Assembly: GCF_006442545.2 (NCBI RefSeq)
Contig: NZ_CP083952.1
Coordinates: 5,867,501-5,931,500, forward strand
Reading direction: 5' to 3'
Source of the DNA: Mesorhizobium sp. B2-1-8
GTDB lineage: Bacteria; Pseudomonadota; Alphaproteobacteria; Rhizobiales; Rhizobiaceae
DNA: 64,000 nucleotides
Position 1 is the first letter of the stretch. Each line of letters starts with the position of its first letter. The notes below the pieces were generated by a model, which did no database searches, had not been told where the DNA came from, and saw only the letters and a list, made by a program, of their open reading frames with translations. The position numbers were made by a program, and so were the translations under genes. Shown here in pieces: positions 8,476 to 17,166 of this stretch.

Positions 8476-9264
8476 TCAACTCGTGCCGGGTTCGAGGCGC
8501 TTGGTCTTTTTGGAAAAGAACGCCTCCAGCCGATCCCTGATCTCCGGATTGGTCTGAACCGCCATTGCGAGCAGGCCCTCCGCAAACAGGCCGTCCGTGG
8601 TGGACATGTCGTTGATGCGGGATATGCCGGTGACGATGGCGAAATTGGTGGTCGGCGGATTACGTGCGACCTGTGCGGCCAATTCTCTGGCGCGCGACAA
8701 TGCTTGCCCGGCCTCCACCACTTCATGGCACAGGCCAAGGTCCAGGCCACGCCGCGCATCGTATGTGCGGGCCGACAGCATCATATCGACCATGCGCGCC
8801 GGGGTAACGATCCGGGCCACGCGCACGGTCGCCCCGCCGCCCGTGAAAATGCCGCGCTGGCCTTCCGGGAGGGCAAAGAAGGTTCCTTCTTCGGCGATGC
8901 GTACATGGGCCGCCGCTGCCAGTTCAAGCCCTCCGCCGACGACCGCTCCCTTCAGGGCGGCAATCACCGGGATTCCGCTGAACTGAATGATATCGAAAGC
9001 ACGGTGCCATTTCTGGCACATGGTCATGAACTCGATCGGAGACCGGTCCTTGTCATAGTGCTCGCGAAGATCCAGCCCAGCGCAGAAGTGGTCGCCCTTA
9101 GCCGCAAGCACGAAGGATCGCGTGCCCTCCGGCGGCGCACGAAACACGTTTTCGATTTCCAGCAGCATATCTTCGCTGATTGCGTTGCGCCGGTCCTCGC
9201 GCACCAGCGTTACGATCGTTACCGGGCCGTCCGTCTCGATGGTGATGTAGTTCGGTTTCGTCAT
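8476..9264 (-). CDS. dmdD: Crotonase-family enzyme, DmdD-like (methylthioacryloyl-CoA hydratase)
   Basis: A 262-residue enoyl-CoA hydratase/isomerase-family protein. The oxyanion-hole strand is AAKGDHFCAGLDL. Two candidate catalytic Glu residues lie 20 positions apart: E114 in GGGLELAAAAHVRIA and E134 in ALPEGQRGIFTGGG. The same 20-residue spacing separates the two Glu residues of characterised DmdD. DmdD hydrates methylthioacryloyl-CoA and hydrolyses the product, releasing methanethiol and acetaldehyde. The start codon overlaps the stop of the upstream ligase gene by 4 nt (ATGA), indicating coupled translation. A general enoyl-CoA hydratase is the alternative reading. Confidence 0.8.
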   Translation of the reverse strand: MTKPNYITIETDGPVTIVTLVREDRRNAISEDMLLEIENVFRAPPEGTRSFVLAAKGDHFCAGLDLREHYDKDRSPIEFMTMCQKWHRAFDIIQFSGIPVIAALKGAVVGGGLELAAAAHVRIAEEGTFFALPEGQRGIFTGGGATVRVARIVTPARMVDMMLSARTYDARRGLDLGLCHEVVEAGQALSRARELAAQVARNPPTTNFAIVTGISRINDMSTTDGLFAEGLLAMAVQTNPEIRDRLEAFFSKKTKRLEPGTS

Positions 9265-10877
9265 GGTGTTGTCTTCACTTTTTCACGCAGTTTGTATTTT
9301 TCGATCTTTCCCGTTGAGGTCTTGGGCAAGCTCCCGAAGACGTAGCTCTTGGGAACCTTGAAGCCGGAAAGATGCTGGCGGCAAAATTGGTTCAACTCGT
9401 CAGCAGTGACGCTCGCACCCGGCTTCAATTCCACGAAGGCACAGGGCGTTTCGCCCCACTTGGCATCCGGCTTGGCCACGACAGCGGCGGCGCTGACGGC
9501 GGGGTGGCGATACAAGGCGGATTCCACTTCGATCGAGGAAATGTTCTCCCCGCCGGAGATAATGATGTCCTTGTAGCGATCGCGTATTTCGAGGAAGCCG
9601 TCGGGATGTTGCACGGCGACGTCGCCGCTATGAAACACGCCGCCGGCAAAGGCTGCTTCCGTAGCCGCTTCATCCTTGTGATAGCCTTTCATGATCGTGT
9701 TGCCACGCAACAAGATCTCACCCATCGCGGTCCCGTCCTTCGGCAGACGTTTTCCCGATTCGACATCCCGGATCTCGGCAGTCTCCATCATCGGGAAACG
9801 CACGCCCTGGCGTGCCTTGATCGTCGCGCGCTGCGCGACATCCATTTCGTTCCACTCTTCCTCCCAAATGGACTGAACGACGTGGCCGTATGTTTCCGTG
9901 AGGCCGTAGACCTGCATGACGTCGAAGCCCAATGCCTCGACTTTCTCGAGGATCGCCGCTGGCGGAGGCGCCCCCGCCGTCATCACCCGCACCTTGTGCG
10001 GAAGCACCGGCCGTTCTGCTTCCGCGGCCTCGACCAGCATGCCCAGCACGATTGGCGCACCGCCGAAATGCGTGACGCCGAAGGAACCGATGGCATCGTA
10101 AACGGCCTTGGCCGATATCTGCCGGCAGCAGACGATCGTCGCGGCGAGCGCGGTCATGGTCCACGCATGGCCCCAGCCATTGCAGTGGAACATGGGCACT
10201 GTGTAGAGATAGGTCGGATGACCCGCCAGACCCCAGCCGGCAATGGTACCGAGCGCCATCAGGTAGGCGCCACGGTGATGGTAGAGCACCCCCTTCGGCC
10301 TGCCACTGGTACCGGACGTATAGTTGAGGCACAGGGTCTGCCACTCGTCGGTCGGGAACACCGGGTGGAAGTCGGCGGGCGCGGATCGAACCAGATCCGA
10401 ATGGCGCTGGCTGCCTGGCAGGGCGTCCCCTGGCCCGCCGAGATCGATGATGACGGGTCGGCCGCAGTTGGTGCGCTGCAACGCCTCCTCAGCCGTCGAT
10501 GCGAACTGCCTGTCCAGCATCAGGACCCGGGTTTCCGCATGGTCCAGGATATAGGCCACCGTGTCGGCATCAAGGCGGATGTTGATGGTGTTAAGAACGG
10601 CGCCGGCCATTGCGACAGCAAACTGCGCCTCGAACATCTCCGCCGTATTCGGAGCAAGCACGGAAACCACGTCACCCGGCTTGACACCGATATCCATGAG
10701 GGCGGCGGCCAGAGTTTCGCAGCGTTGGCGCACCTCCTGCCAGGTGAAGCGTCGATCCTCATCGATAAGCGCCAATCGGTCTGGATAGAGTTCGGCCGTT
10801 CGCCCTAGAAATGAAAGGGGCGTCAGCGGGACATAGTTTGCGGGCCTTGGTCGTAGGTAGGGTGCTTCGGTGTTCAT
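9261..10877 (-). CDS. dmdB: Acyl-CoA ligase, DmdB-like (methylmercaptopropionate-CoA ligase)
   Basis: A 538-residue AMP-forming acyl-CoA synthetase. The P-loop-like motif YTSGTSGRPKGVLYHHRG is followed by the adenylation motif QVYGLTETYGH, the SGDVAVQHPDGFLEIRDR hinge, KDIIISGGENISSIEVE, and the catalytic Lys near the end in KTSTGKIEKYKLR. In the DMSP demethylation pathway DmdB activates 3-methylmercaptopropionate to its CoA ester. It starts inside the dmdA stop (ATGA at 10874-10877) and its own stop overlaps dmdD, so three pathway genes are translationally coupled. Family membership is certain; the substrate is inferred from context. Confidence 0.82.
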   Translation of the reverse strand: MNTEAPYLRPRPANYVPLTPLSFLGRTAELYPDRLALIDEDRRFTWQEVRQRCETLAAALMDIGVKPGDVVSVLAPNTAEMFEAQFAVAMAGAVLNTINIRLDADTVAYILDHAETRVLMLDRQFASTAEEALQRTNCGRPVIIDLGGPGDALPGSQRHSDLVRSAPADFHPVFPTDEWQTLCLNYTSGTSGRPKGVLYHHRGAYLMALGTIAGWGLAGHPTYLYTVPMFHCNGWGHAWTMTALAATIVCCRQISAKAVYDAIGSFGVTHFGGAPIVLGMLVEAAEAERPVLPHKVRVMTAGAPPPAAILEKVEALGFDVMQVYGLTETYGHVVQSIWEEEWNEMDVAQRATIKARQGVRFPMMETAEIRDVESGKRLPKDGTAMGEILLRGNTIMKGYHKDEAATEAAFAGGVFHSGDVAVQHPDGFLEIRDRYKDIIISGGENISSIEVESALYRHPAVSAAAVVAKPDAKWGETPCAFVELKPGASVTADELNQFCRQHLSGFKVPKSYVFGSLPKTSTGKIEKYKLREKVKTTP

Positions 10878-11977
10878 AGGAATGGGAGTTCCACAAGCCG
10901 CGCGGCGGTCGGACCGCCGGCGCGGTGAACGACGACAGTCTCGCCCGCCTTCATGCCGGCGGAGATAAGGGCGTATCCGATGTTCGCCTTCATGCGAGGC
11001 GACCATGTGCAATTGGTCATCACACCGACCATGGAGCCGTCGCGCGTGATATCCTCGCGTTTCGTGCCGAGCGGTGCCGCCGTTGCACCGTCGAGCACGA
11101 GACCCAGTTGGTGCCGCTTCGGCCCCTCGGCCTTGATCCTGCGTAGCGCCTTGATGCCGACGACATCGTCCGCAACATCGAGGTCCACATATTTGCCCAG
11201 CCGCACTTCGAAGGGATTGGTATCCTCGTCGGTGTCACCGCCAACGGAAACCAGCCCGCTCTCCGTGCGCTCGGCCGTCGCGGGCGCTCCCGGTCCGATC
11301 CCCCAGGGTTTGCCTGCCTCCTTGAAGATGTTCCAGAGCTTCGTGCCCTTCGTGCCATCCTTCAGGTAGATCTCAAACCCGCCCTGCTTGGACCACCCCG
11401 ACCGCTGCACTGCGACGGGAATGCCTTCAATCTCGGTTTCCTTGAACCAGAAGTACTTGAGCGTGCGTACCCAATCGCCGACGACGTGGGCCACCACGTC
11501 TTCGGCCTTGGGTCCCTGAAGAGCCATCGGAGAAACGTCGGGTTCGCTGATATCGACCTTTAGACCACGCTCCGCCGCGACGGCGCTTGCCCACAGCCAC
11601 ATGTCGCAGTCCGCGATTGAAAACCAGAAGAGATCGTCGGCGTGCTTTAACAGGATAGGGTCATTGATGATCGTGCCGCGATGATTACAAAGCGGCACAT
11701 ATTTGCCCTGGCCGACCTTGCAAGTGGAGAGATCGCGCGGCGACAGGATCTGCGCAAGCCGGCCGGCGTCCTGTCCCTTGAGCTGCACTTGGCGTTCCAC
11801 GCCCACATCCCATTGTGAAACCCCGTTAATGAGGCGCCAGTATTCGCCCTCGGGATCGCCGTAGGACGTCGGCATGATCATTCGGTTGTAGACGTTCGCG
11901 GCCACCATGCCCTCCGCCACCGCGGCCTCGAAAAAGGGGGACGGTCGAACACGTGCCGTCGGTGAAAATGAAAACAT
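10874..11977 (-). CDS. dmdA: DMSP demethylase DmdA (GcvT-fold, tetrahydrofolate-dependent)
   Basis: A 367-residue GcvT/aminomethyltransferase-fold protein, the same length as marine DmdA (about 369). It departs from plain glycine-cleavage T protein in the DmdA manner: ANVYNRMIMPTSY early, QWDVGVERQVQLKGQDAGRL, ADCDMWLWASAVAAERGL, DVSPMALQGPKAEDV, and QRSGWSKQGGFEIYLKDG in the centre, then NPFEVRLGKYVDLD. DmdA moves a methyl group from DMSP to tetrahydrofolate, leaving 3-methylmercaptopropionate. The ATG at 11977 has AGGAG about 8 nt upstream. It follows proV by 121 nt and overlaps dmdB by 4 nt. A demethylase for another sulfonium or quaternary ammonium compound cannot be excluded without modelling the active site. 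Confidence 0.82.
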   Translation of the reverse strand: MFSFSPTARVRPSPFFEAAVAEGMVAANVYNRMIMPTSYGDPEGEYWRLINGVSQWDVGVERQVQLKGQDAGRLAQILSPRDLSTCKVGQGKYVPLCNHRGTIINDPILLKHADDLFWFSIADCDMWLWASAVAAERGLKVDISEPDVSPMALQGPKAEDVVAHVVGDWVRTLKYFWFKETEIEGIPVAVQRSGWSKQGGFEIYLKDGTKGTKLWNIFKEAGKPWGIGPGAPATAERTESGLVSVGGDTDEDTNPFEVRLGKYVDLDVADDVVGIKALRRIKAEGPKRHQLGLVLDGATAAPLGTKREDITRDGSMVGVMTNCTWSPRMKANIGYALISAGMKAGETVVVHRAGGPTAARLVELPFL

Positions 11978-12098
11978 CGAGGTCTCCTGTTGCGTCCCGA
12001 CGGGCACGGGAATTCCGATTGCCGGTTCTTGCGGTTACGCTGCCCTCGCGGCCGCGATATCTTGACAGAAATGTGCCGCCCAGAGAACGGCCGTCAGT

Positions 12099-13145
12099 TC
12101 AACCGATGTCATCAGCCGGAGTCACGATCGCGCGCAAAAGCTGTCGCAGGCTGATCTGGCCGACCGGCGTTCCGGCTTCGTCCATCACGGTGAGATGCTC
12201 ACAGCAATGCTGCATCAGCACATTCGCGGCGGCATCAAGCGTCGTTTGCCTTGGCACGGTAGCCAACGACCGATCCTCCGGATTGAACGGCGCCATGACT
12301 GCCTCGACATAGACGACGCGGCCCCGGCTGACCTCCTTGACGAACGCCTTGACGTAGTCGTCTGCGGGTCGCAGGACGATGTCTTGGCTGGTGCCCTGTT
12401 GCACCACTTCCCCGTCGCGCAGAATGGCGATTCGGTCGCCTAGCCGAAGGGCCTCGTCGAGATCGTGGGTGATGAAGACGATGGTTTTCCTGATTTCCTT
12501 CTGGATATCGAGCAGCACCGTCTGCATGTCCGTGCGAATGAGGGGATCGAGCGCCGAAAACGCCTCGTCCATCAGCAGGATCGGAGCATCGTTTGCGAGC
12601 GCCCGAGCAAGCCCAACACGCTGCTGCATGCCCCCGGACAATTGGTTGGGATAGTGCTTTTCGAAACCGGCAAGACCCACACGGTCGACCCAGCGGGTGG
12701 CCGCCTCGACTTGCCGGCGTCGCGGCACACCTTGTATCTCCAGGCCGTAGACAACGTTTTCCAGCACGTTGCGGTGCGGTAGCAGCGCAAACTTCTGAAA
12801 CACCATCGCCGTCTTATGCCGCCTGAACTCGCGCAGTTCATGAGCCCCCATTTGCACGACGTCTTCGTCGCCAACCAGGATCTCGCCCGCGGTCGGGTCG
12901 ACCAGTCTGTTGATGTGGCGGATCAACGTCGATTTGCCGGAGCCGGAAAGGCCCATGATGACCTGTATCGCTCCGGCCGGCATGGTGATGTTGACGTTCC
13001 TGAGACCGAGGACGTGGCCGTGGCGCCCGTTCAGTTCGGCTTTGGAAGTCCCCTGCTCCAGCAAGGGAACCATGGCTTTGGCATTCGGTCCGAAAACCTT
13101 CCAGAGGTTCCTGATGTCGATCCCGGGCTGGTTCGCTTCAGCCAT
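12099..13145 (-). CDS. proV: Betaine/DMSP-type ABC transporter ATP-binding protein (ProV/OpuAA)
   Basis: A 348-residue ATPase of the quaternary-amine importer family. The ABC core has Walker A GLSGSGKST, Q-loop MVFQKFALLPH, signature LSGGMQQRVGLARAL, Walker B ILLMDEAFSALD and switch His in VFITHDLDEAL. The N-terminal extension (WKVFGPNAKAM) and the C-terminal CBS-like region (about 270-345) are typical of ProV/OpuAA, where they sense ionic strength or nucleotides. It overlaps proW by 8 nt. Together with proW and proX it would import glycine betaine, choline or, given the dmd genes downstream, DMSP. Confidence 0.9.
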   Translation of the reverse strand: MAEANQPGIDIRNLWKVFGPNAKAMVPLLEQGTSKAELNGRHGHVLGLRNVNITMPAGAIQVIMGLSGSGKSTLIRHINRLVDPTAGEILVGDEDVVQMGAHELREFRRHKTAMVFQKFALLPHRNVLENVVYGLEIQGVPRRRQVEAATRWVDRVGLAGFEKHYPNQLSGGMQQRVGLARALANDAPILLMDEAFSALDPLIRTDMQTVLLDIQKEIRKTIVFITHDLDEALRLGDRIAILRDGEVVQQGTSQDIVLRPADDYVKAFVKEVSRGRVVYVEAVMAPFNPEDRSLATVPRQTTLDAAANVLMQHCCEHLTVMDEAGTPVGQISLRQLLRAIVTPADDIG

Positions 13146-14025
13146 GGACGATCTCTCGGTGTTTTTGCAGGCGGCTGCCGTATGCCTGGCTGATGCGGTC
13201 GAAGATGATGGCGATACCGACAATGGCGAGGCCGTTGAAGACGCCCAGAGTGAAGTATTGGTTGGCGATTGCCTTGAGCACCGGTTGGCCGAGCCCCTGC
13301 ACGCCGATCATCGAAGCGATCACCACCATGGAAAGCGCCATCATGATCGTTTGGTTGACGCCTGCCATGATCGTGGGCAGCGCAAGCGGGAGCTGGACAT
13401 TGCGCAGCTTCTGCCAGCTCGATGAGCCGAAGGCGTCCGCCGCCTCCAGCACATCCTTGTCGACCATACGAATTCCGAGATTGGTAAGACGTATCATCGG
13501 CGGAACAGCGTAGATAACGACCGCAATGACGCCGGGCACGCGGCCGATCCCCAGCAACATGACGACTGGGATCAGATAAACGAAGCTGGGCATTGTCTGC
13601 ATGACGTCGAGTACCGGATTGACGATGCGTTGCAACCGGTTCGAACGGGCCATTCCGATCCCGATCGGTATTCCGATCACGATTGCAAGCACGGTGCAGA
13701 CGAAGATCATCGACACCGTCTTCATCGTGTCATCCCACATATCGAACCAGCCGATGACCAGAAGCGTCACGACACAGCCTGCGACAATCTTCATGCTGCG
13801 ACTTGCGATCCAGGCAATGACCGCGACCGCCGCAATCACGACCGGCCATGGGGTTGCGAGGAGCAGGCGTTCAGCCCAGATGAGGAAGCTCTGAAGCGGG
13901 TTGAAAAGGCTCTCTATGCTGTCGCCGTAGGCGCGTGTGAATGCACGGAAGCCTTCATCGATATTCTTCTTCAAGAGACGCAGCGTATCTGCGTCCATCG
14001 TCGGAAATTTCCAGAACGAATCCAT
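13138..14025 (-). CDS. proW: Betaine/DMSP-type ABC transporter permease (ProW/OpuAB)
   Basis: A 295-residue inner-membrane permease with about six to seven hydrophobic helices. The importer EAA loop is visible as DVLEAADAFGSSSWQKLRNV followed by QLPLALPTIMAG, and the QTMPSFVYLIPVVMLLGIG segment is typical of ProW/OpuAB. The start MDSFWKF at 14025 gives the usual family length; no longer N-terminus is needed. It forms the channel for the binding protein ProX and the ATPase ProV. It lies 73 nt after proX and overlaps proV by 8 nt. Confidence 0.9.
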   Translation of the reverse strand: MDSFWKFPTMDADTLRLLKKNIDEGFRAFTRAYGDSIESLFNPLQSFLIWAERLLLATPWPVVIAAVAVIAWIASRSMKIVAGCVVTLLVIGWFDMWDDTMKTVSMIFVCTVLAIVIGIPIGIGMARSNRLQRIVNPVLDVMQTMPSFVYLIPVVMLLGIGRVPGVIAVVIYAVPPMIRLTNLGIRMVDKDVLEAADAFGSSSWQKLRNVQLPLALPTIMAGVNQTIMMALSMVVIASMIGVQGLGQPVLKAIANQYFTLGVFNGLAIVGIAIIFDRISQAYGSRLQKHREIVHG

Positions 14026-14050
14026 TCCCAGTTTCCCCGTGGAAAAGGCG

Positions 14051-14078
14051 GGGCGGCGCCAGCTCAGCGATGCCGCCC
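14051..14078 (-). promoter_or_regulatory. Intercistronic stem-loop between proX and proW
   Basis: Inverted repeat GGGCGGC / GCCGCCC (14051-14057 and 14072-14078) with a 14-nt loop, just after the proX stop and before proW. No T-run follows. Its position behind the binding-protein gene parallels the hairpin after tctC. Confidence 0.5.
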
Positions 14079-14098
14079 TCGACCGCTTGCGCGGGCAG

Positions 14099-15109
14099 TT
14101 AGAGGGAGGCCTTGATCTTTTCGGCCACCTCGGGAGAAACCCAGGCTTTCCAGATGTCCTCATCGTTTTTGAGGAAATGCTTGGCGCCGTCCTCGCCGGT
14201 CGCCTGATTGTCCGTCATCCAGGCGATCAGCTTGTTGACGGTATCGTTCGACCATGCGCGCTTGTTCAAATAGTCCATGATTGCCGGACCGGCGCGATCG
14301 GCGAAAGTCTTGCTGACAAGCGTCTGCACGTCGTCTGCGGGCCATGCATTCGGCTTTGGGTCGGGGCAGTCGCCGATCGATGTGCAGCGCTTCCATTCAG
14401 CTGCATCATAGTCAACTCCATACCCGAGCTTGACCATCGGGTACTTGCCGAGGAGCGAGGTCGGAGCCCAATAGTAGCCGACCCAGGGCTGCTTGGCCTC
14501 GTAGGCTTTCGCGATCGAGCCATCGAGCCCGGCCGCGGATCCGGTGTCGATCAGCGTGAAACCGGCTTTCTCTCCACCGAACGCCTTGAAGAGCTGCGTG
14601 GTTACGACCGTACCGCCCCAGCCTTGCGGACCATTGTAGACGGCACCCTTGCTCTTGTCCTCCGGAGCGGGAAAGAGTTCGGGATGCTTGAAAAGGTCGG
14701 GGATCGTCTTGATGTCAGGATGTGCCTCGGCGACGTATTGCGGAATCCACCAACCTTGGATCGCCCCGTCGGAAAGGATTTTCGATGCGGCTATCGCCTT
14801 GCCTCCGTCCAGAGCGCTTTTGACCAGTTCCGGCTGCAGGCTGACCCAGGCCTCGGGAACGATATCCGGTTGCCCCTTGCCGGCGAGCGAGGTCAGGGTT
14901 GGCACGGTGTCGCCGGAAACGATTTCAGCGGAACAGCCGTAGCCCTTCTCCAAGATGAATTTGTCGAGACTGGCCGCCACGTCAGCGGATTGCCAGTTCA
15001 TCGTGGCGATTGTCACTTCGCCGCATCCGGCCGCAAGCGATGCCGATGCCATCGACAGAAGGCCGAGGGTTGTTCCGGCGAGGCATGCAACAATGTGTCT
15101 GTATTTCAT
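14099..15109 (-). CDS. proX: Betaine/DMSP-type periplasmic binding protein (ProX/OpuAC)
   Basis: A 336-residue exported binding protein with a signal peptide (about 1-26, MKYRHIVACL... to SLAA). The mature sequence matches the OpuAC family: EVTIATMNWQSADVAASLDK at the start, then GQPDIVPEAWVS and a Trp-rich ligand region (GWWIPQY, NGPQGWGG, PWVGYYWAP). Aromatic boxes of this kind hold trimethylammonium or dimethylsulfonium head groups. It is the promoter-proximal gene of the putative uptake-plus-degradation operon, divergent from the LysR gene. It ends 73 nt before proW. Confidence 0.88.
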   Translation of the reverse strand: MKYRHIVACLAGTTLGLLSMASASLAAGCGEVTIATMNWQSADVAASLDKFILEKGYGCSAEIVSGDTVPTLTSLAGKGQPDIVPEAWVSLQPELVKSALDGGKAIAASKILSDGAIQGWWIPQYVAEAHPDIKTIPDLFKHPELFPAPEDKSKGAVYNGPQGWGGTVVTTQLFKAFGGEKAGFTLIDTGSAAGLDGSIAKAYEAKQPWVGYYWAPTSLLGKYPMVKLGYGVDYDAAEWKRCTSIGDCPDPKPNAWPADDVQTLVSKTFADRAGPAIMDYLNKRAWSNDTVNKLIAWMTDNQATGEDGAKHFLKNDEDIWKAWVSPEVAEKIKASL

Positions 15110-15393
15110 TTCTTCCTCCCAAGCGGTTGATGCAGACTTCGCTATTTGACGACCACCGCCTCCTCAAACAGCTATCGAGAACAGCGCCAGCTTTCGTCTA
15201 TGAAAGCCTTCCTCCAAGCCGGCGATGGCCGAGGCCGGGCCAACTCCCATTCCCGTTCTCCCAGACTGTTTTTCTCACCCGGCTTGAGGCATGGACAGGC
15301 AGATAAGATTCATCGGTGCATTACTTTTTTTGATGATGGCTGCTAATCTTCACATTGCCGTTCGGCATCGACAGGCAAAATGGCTACTCCAGA
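15110..15393. promoter_or_regulatory. Divergent control region, proX operon / LysR gene
   Basis: The 284-nt space between the divergent proX and LysR genes must carry both promoters. It contains an AT-rich tract near 15320-15350 and an imperfect dyad TCATC (15310-15314) / GATGA (15332-15336). This is too weak to call a LysR box but lies where one is expected, close to the regulator gene. Confidence 0.4.
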
Positions 15394-16305
15394 ATGCATG
15401 ATTTACCTCCTTTGAAATCGTTGCGTGTTTTCGAGGCCTGTATCCGGCTCGGGAACTTTACCCGGGCGGCAAGAGAACTGAATGTCGGCCAACCCGCCAT
15501 CAGTCACCAGATTCATGCTCTGGAAAGAGACCTCAACGTCCAGCTGTTCGAAAGGAAGGGCTCGCTCACGGTGCCAACTGCCGAGGCGCTGTCGTACTAC
15601 CAGACGATAGCGAACGGCCTCTCGGATATGGCCAGGGCGAGCGCCAAGCTCCGAAGAAATAATCGACAGGATGCCCTGACGCTCGCGACCTATCCGGGCA
15701 TTGCCATGTTCTGGCTTATGGCGCGTCTGGAGAGAGTCAGGCGCCTCTATCCCGATCTGGCTGTCAGGGTAACGACGGCGGAACGCGATCAAGACATTCC
15801 GTTGGAGGAGGTGGACTGCGCTATTCTTTTTGGCAGCGGCGATTGGTCAGGGTACGAAAGCCGCTTGCTGATGCAGGAAATTGTGGTTCCGGTGGCAGCG
15901 CCCGCTCTCGCTTCGCGCCTTGCCGGCGTTTCTCGCGCCGAAATGCTCGCTCAGGGGCCTTTGATCCACCTTGAGGATCGAGAACAGCGCTGGTTCACTT
16001 GGTCGGACTGGCGGGACCTAAGGTCGCCGGACAGTCAGAGTATCAATGCTGGCATCACAGTGACCAACCATGGCATTGCCATTCATCAGACTTTGATGGG
16101 GTACGGAATTGGGCTGGGCTGGAGCGGCGTGATCGACGAGATGATCGCGAATGGGCTTCTGATTGCAATGGATCCAGAACCGATCTCATCCGAACGAGGG
16201 TATTTCTTGGTCGCACGGCAGGATTTTCTGGATAGCAAGATCGGAAGGCTTGTGATCCAGTCCTTGGTCGATAAGAAGACGACATCCCAGGGCAACTCAT
16301 TGTGA
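15394..16305 (+). CDS. LysR-family transcriptional regulator (GcvA-like)
   Basis: A 303-residue LysR-type regulator. The N-terminal winged helix-turn-helix reads LKSLRVFEACIRLGNFTRAA, then ELNVGQPAISHQIHALE and LFERKGSLTVPTAEAL; an effector-binding domain follows (about 90-295), with TLATYPGIAMFWLMARL and VTNHGIAIHQTLMGYGIGL. The start at 15394 (MHDLPPL) fits the usual N-terminus; an in-frame TTG at 15355 is less likely. It is transcribed away from proXWV-dmdABDC, the standard arrangement for a LysR activator and its target operon, so it probably controls that operon in response to the transported substrate or a pathway intermediate. Confidence 0.87.
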   Translation: MHDLPPLKSLRVFEACIRLGNFTRAARELNVGQPAISHQIHALERDLNVQLFERKGSLTVPTAEALSYYQTIANGLSDMARASAKLRRNNRQDALTLATYPGIAMFWLMARLERVRRLYPDLAVRVTTAERDQDIPLEEVDCAILFGSGDWSGYESRLLMQEIVVPVAAPALASRLAGVSRAEMLAQGPLIHLEDREQRWFTWSDWRDLRSPDSQSINAGITVTNHGIAIHQTLMGYGIGLGWSGVIDEMIANGLLIAMDPEPISSERGYFLVARQDFLDSKIGRLVIQSLVDKKTTSQGNSL

Positions 16306-16630
16306 AGTTCGTGTCTGTTTGTAAGCTGCCATATCGCCGCTTTTCACTTGGCGTAATGGTATCGAGCCGCCTGTTCGATGACCTTCGCCGATCAAACCAT
16401 CCGAGTGCGGCGTTCATTCACGGGCATATCCAAGCCATCCAATCGGTTGCGCAGTAGCGATCCGCAATATTGAGCTATTGGAAGGCGGATTGCTTGAGCG
16501 CGCGCGAGATCGCGCCCTATTTTCAGATTGCGAACCCTTGAAGATATCCCGTCAGTCGGAGAGTTCCGCGGCGCCTACAGCATGTCGCGGCGAATAGGAT
16601 TCGCCCGACCTGCTGTAAGCTTCTGATTTT

Positions 16631-16678
16631 ATGCATGTCGTTATCCAAGAACCGAGGACACTTCCGGGCGACATGCAT
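16631..16678. repeat. Intergenic palindromic repeat, copy 1
   Basis: Perfect 10-bp arms ATGCATGTCG (16631-16640) and CGACATGCAT (16669-16678) around a 28-nt centre. The same outline recurs imperfectly at about 22730-22784. It matches the style of the short palindromic elements scattered between genes in Mesorhizobium. Confidence 0.6.
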
Positions 16679-16683
16679 TAACA

Positions 16684-16726
16684 AGCGTAGGGAGCAGGGC
16701 CCCGTTAGCGGGGTGATTACTACGCT
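16684..16726. repeat. Nested dyad / possible structured RNA
   Basis: Outer arms AGCGTAG (16684-16690) and CTACGCT (16720-16726) enclose inner arms CCCCG (16700-16704) and CGGGG (16709-16713). The nested pairing would fold as one long hairpin in either strand. No T-run follows, so it is not an intrinsic terminator. Function unknown. Confidence 0.4.
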
Positions 16727-16863
16727 GTAGTCGAGCCGCAGGCCTCGTGGCAGGGCTTGGATGGGATGTCGGCCAGTGACATCGTGGAGTTCAGTCGCAG
16801 TCTCTTCGACGCGCTCGAACCGTCTGCAATCCAGTTCATCCTGAAGACGAGAGGATACGCGGC

Positions 16864-17035
16864 GTGCACCACGTCATCTGGTGCGACAGGCCCTCGAGTA
16901 GCAAGGCCGACGGCCGCGGCGCGGCATCTTACGGCGACAAGGCGATCGACCGTTCGTCAGGCGGCACCGGCACTTCGGCTCGCATGGCGCAACTTCATGG
17001 GAAAGGCCGACTGAAGGTCGGCGACACCTTCCGCC
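16864..17035 (+). pseudogene. Proline racemase / hydroxyproline epimerase family remnant
   Basis: The plus-strand reading has HHVIWCD followed by YGDKAIDRSSGGTGTSARMA and QLHGKGRLKVGDTFRQE. This is the C-terminal active-site block of the proline racemase family, where DRSPxGTGTSAR is conserved. About 250 upstream residues and the rest of the C-terminus are missing. The homology stops abruptly next to a transposase fragment at 17035, which suggests that insertion and deletion destroyed the gene. Confidence 0.55.
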
Positions 17036-17095
17036 AGGAAAAACGTCCCGAAACTTCTGCATTCCCCGGCCCTGTAGCCATGCTGTCGGTCTCAT
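17035..17095 (-). pseudogene. Transposase N-terminal fragment (ISNCY-like)
   Basis: Minus-strand reading from the ATG at 17095: MRPTAWLQGRGMQKFRDV, which resembles the start of ISNCY-type transposases. The match ends after about 18 residues where the racemase remnant begins. Element-end repeats lie just upstream at 17124-17166. Confidence 0.4.
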
Positions 17096-17123
17096 CCCCA
17101 GCCTCCTTTGGCTGGCGATAAAA

Positions 17124-17166
17124 CCGGACAACTCATGTGCTACCTAATCCGGACAACTCATGTGCT
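17124..17166. repeat. Element-end direct repeats, CCGGACAACTCATGTGCT twice
   Basis: An 18-bp sequence occurs twice with a 25-nt period (17124-17141 and 17149-17166). Multiple short repeats at an element end are typical transposase-binding sites. It sits directly upstream of the transposase fragment, so it probably marks one end of a lost insertion sequence. Confidence 0.55.

Noticed and set aside
9372..10808. 478-codon plus-strand reading opposite dmdB
   Set aside because: Antisense shadow of the ligase gene; composition is biased and no family features are present.
15310..15336. TCATC-N17-GATGA as a LysR operator
   Set aside because: Only 5 bp per arm and not the T-N11-A spacing; kept only as a remark on the control region.
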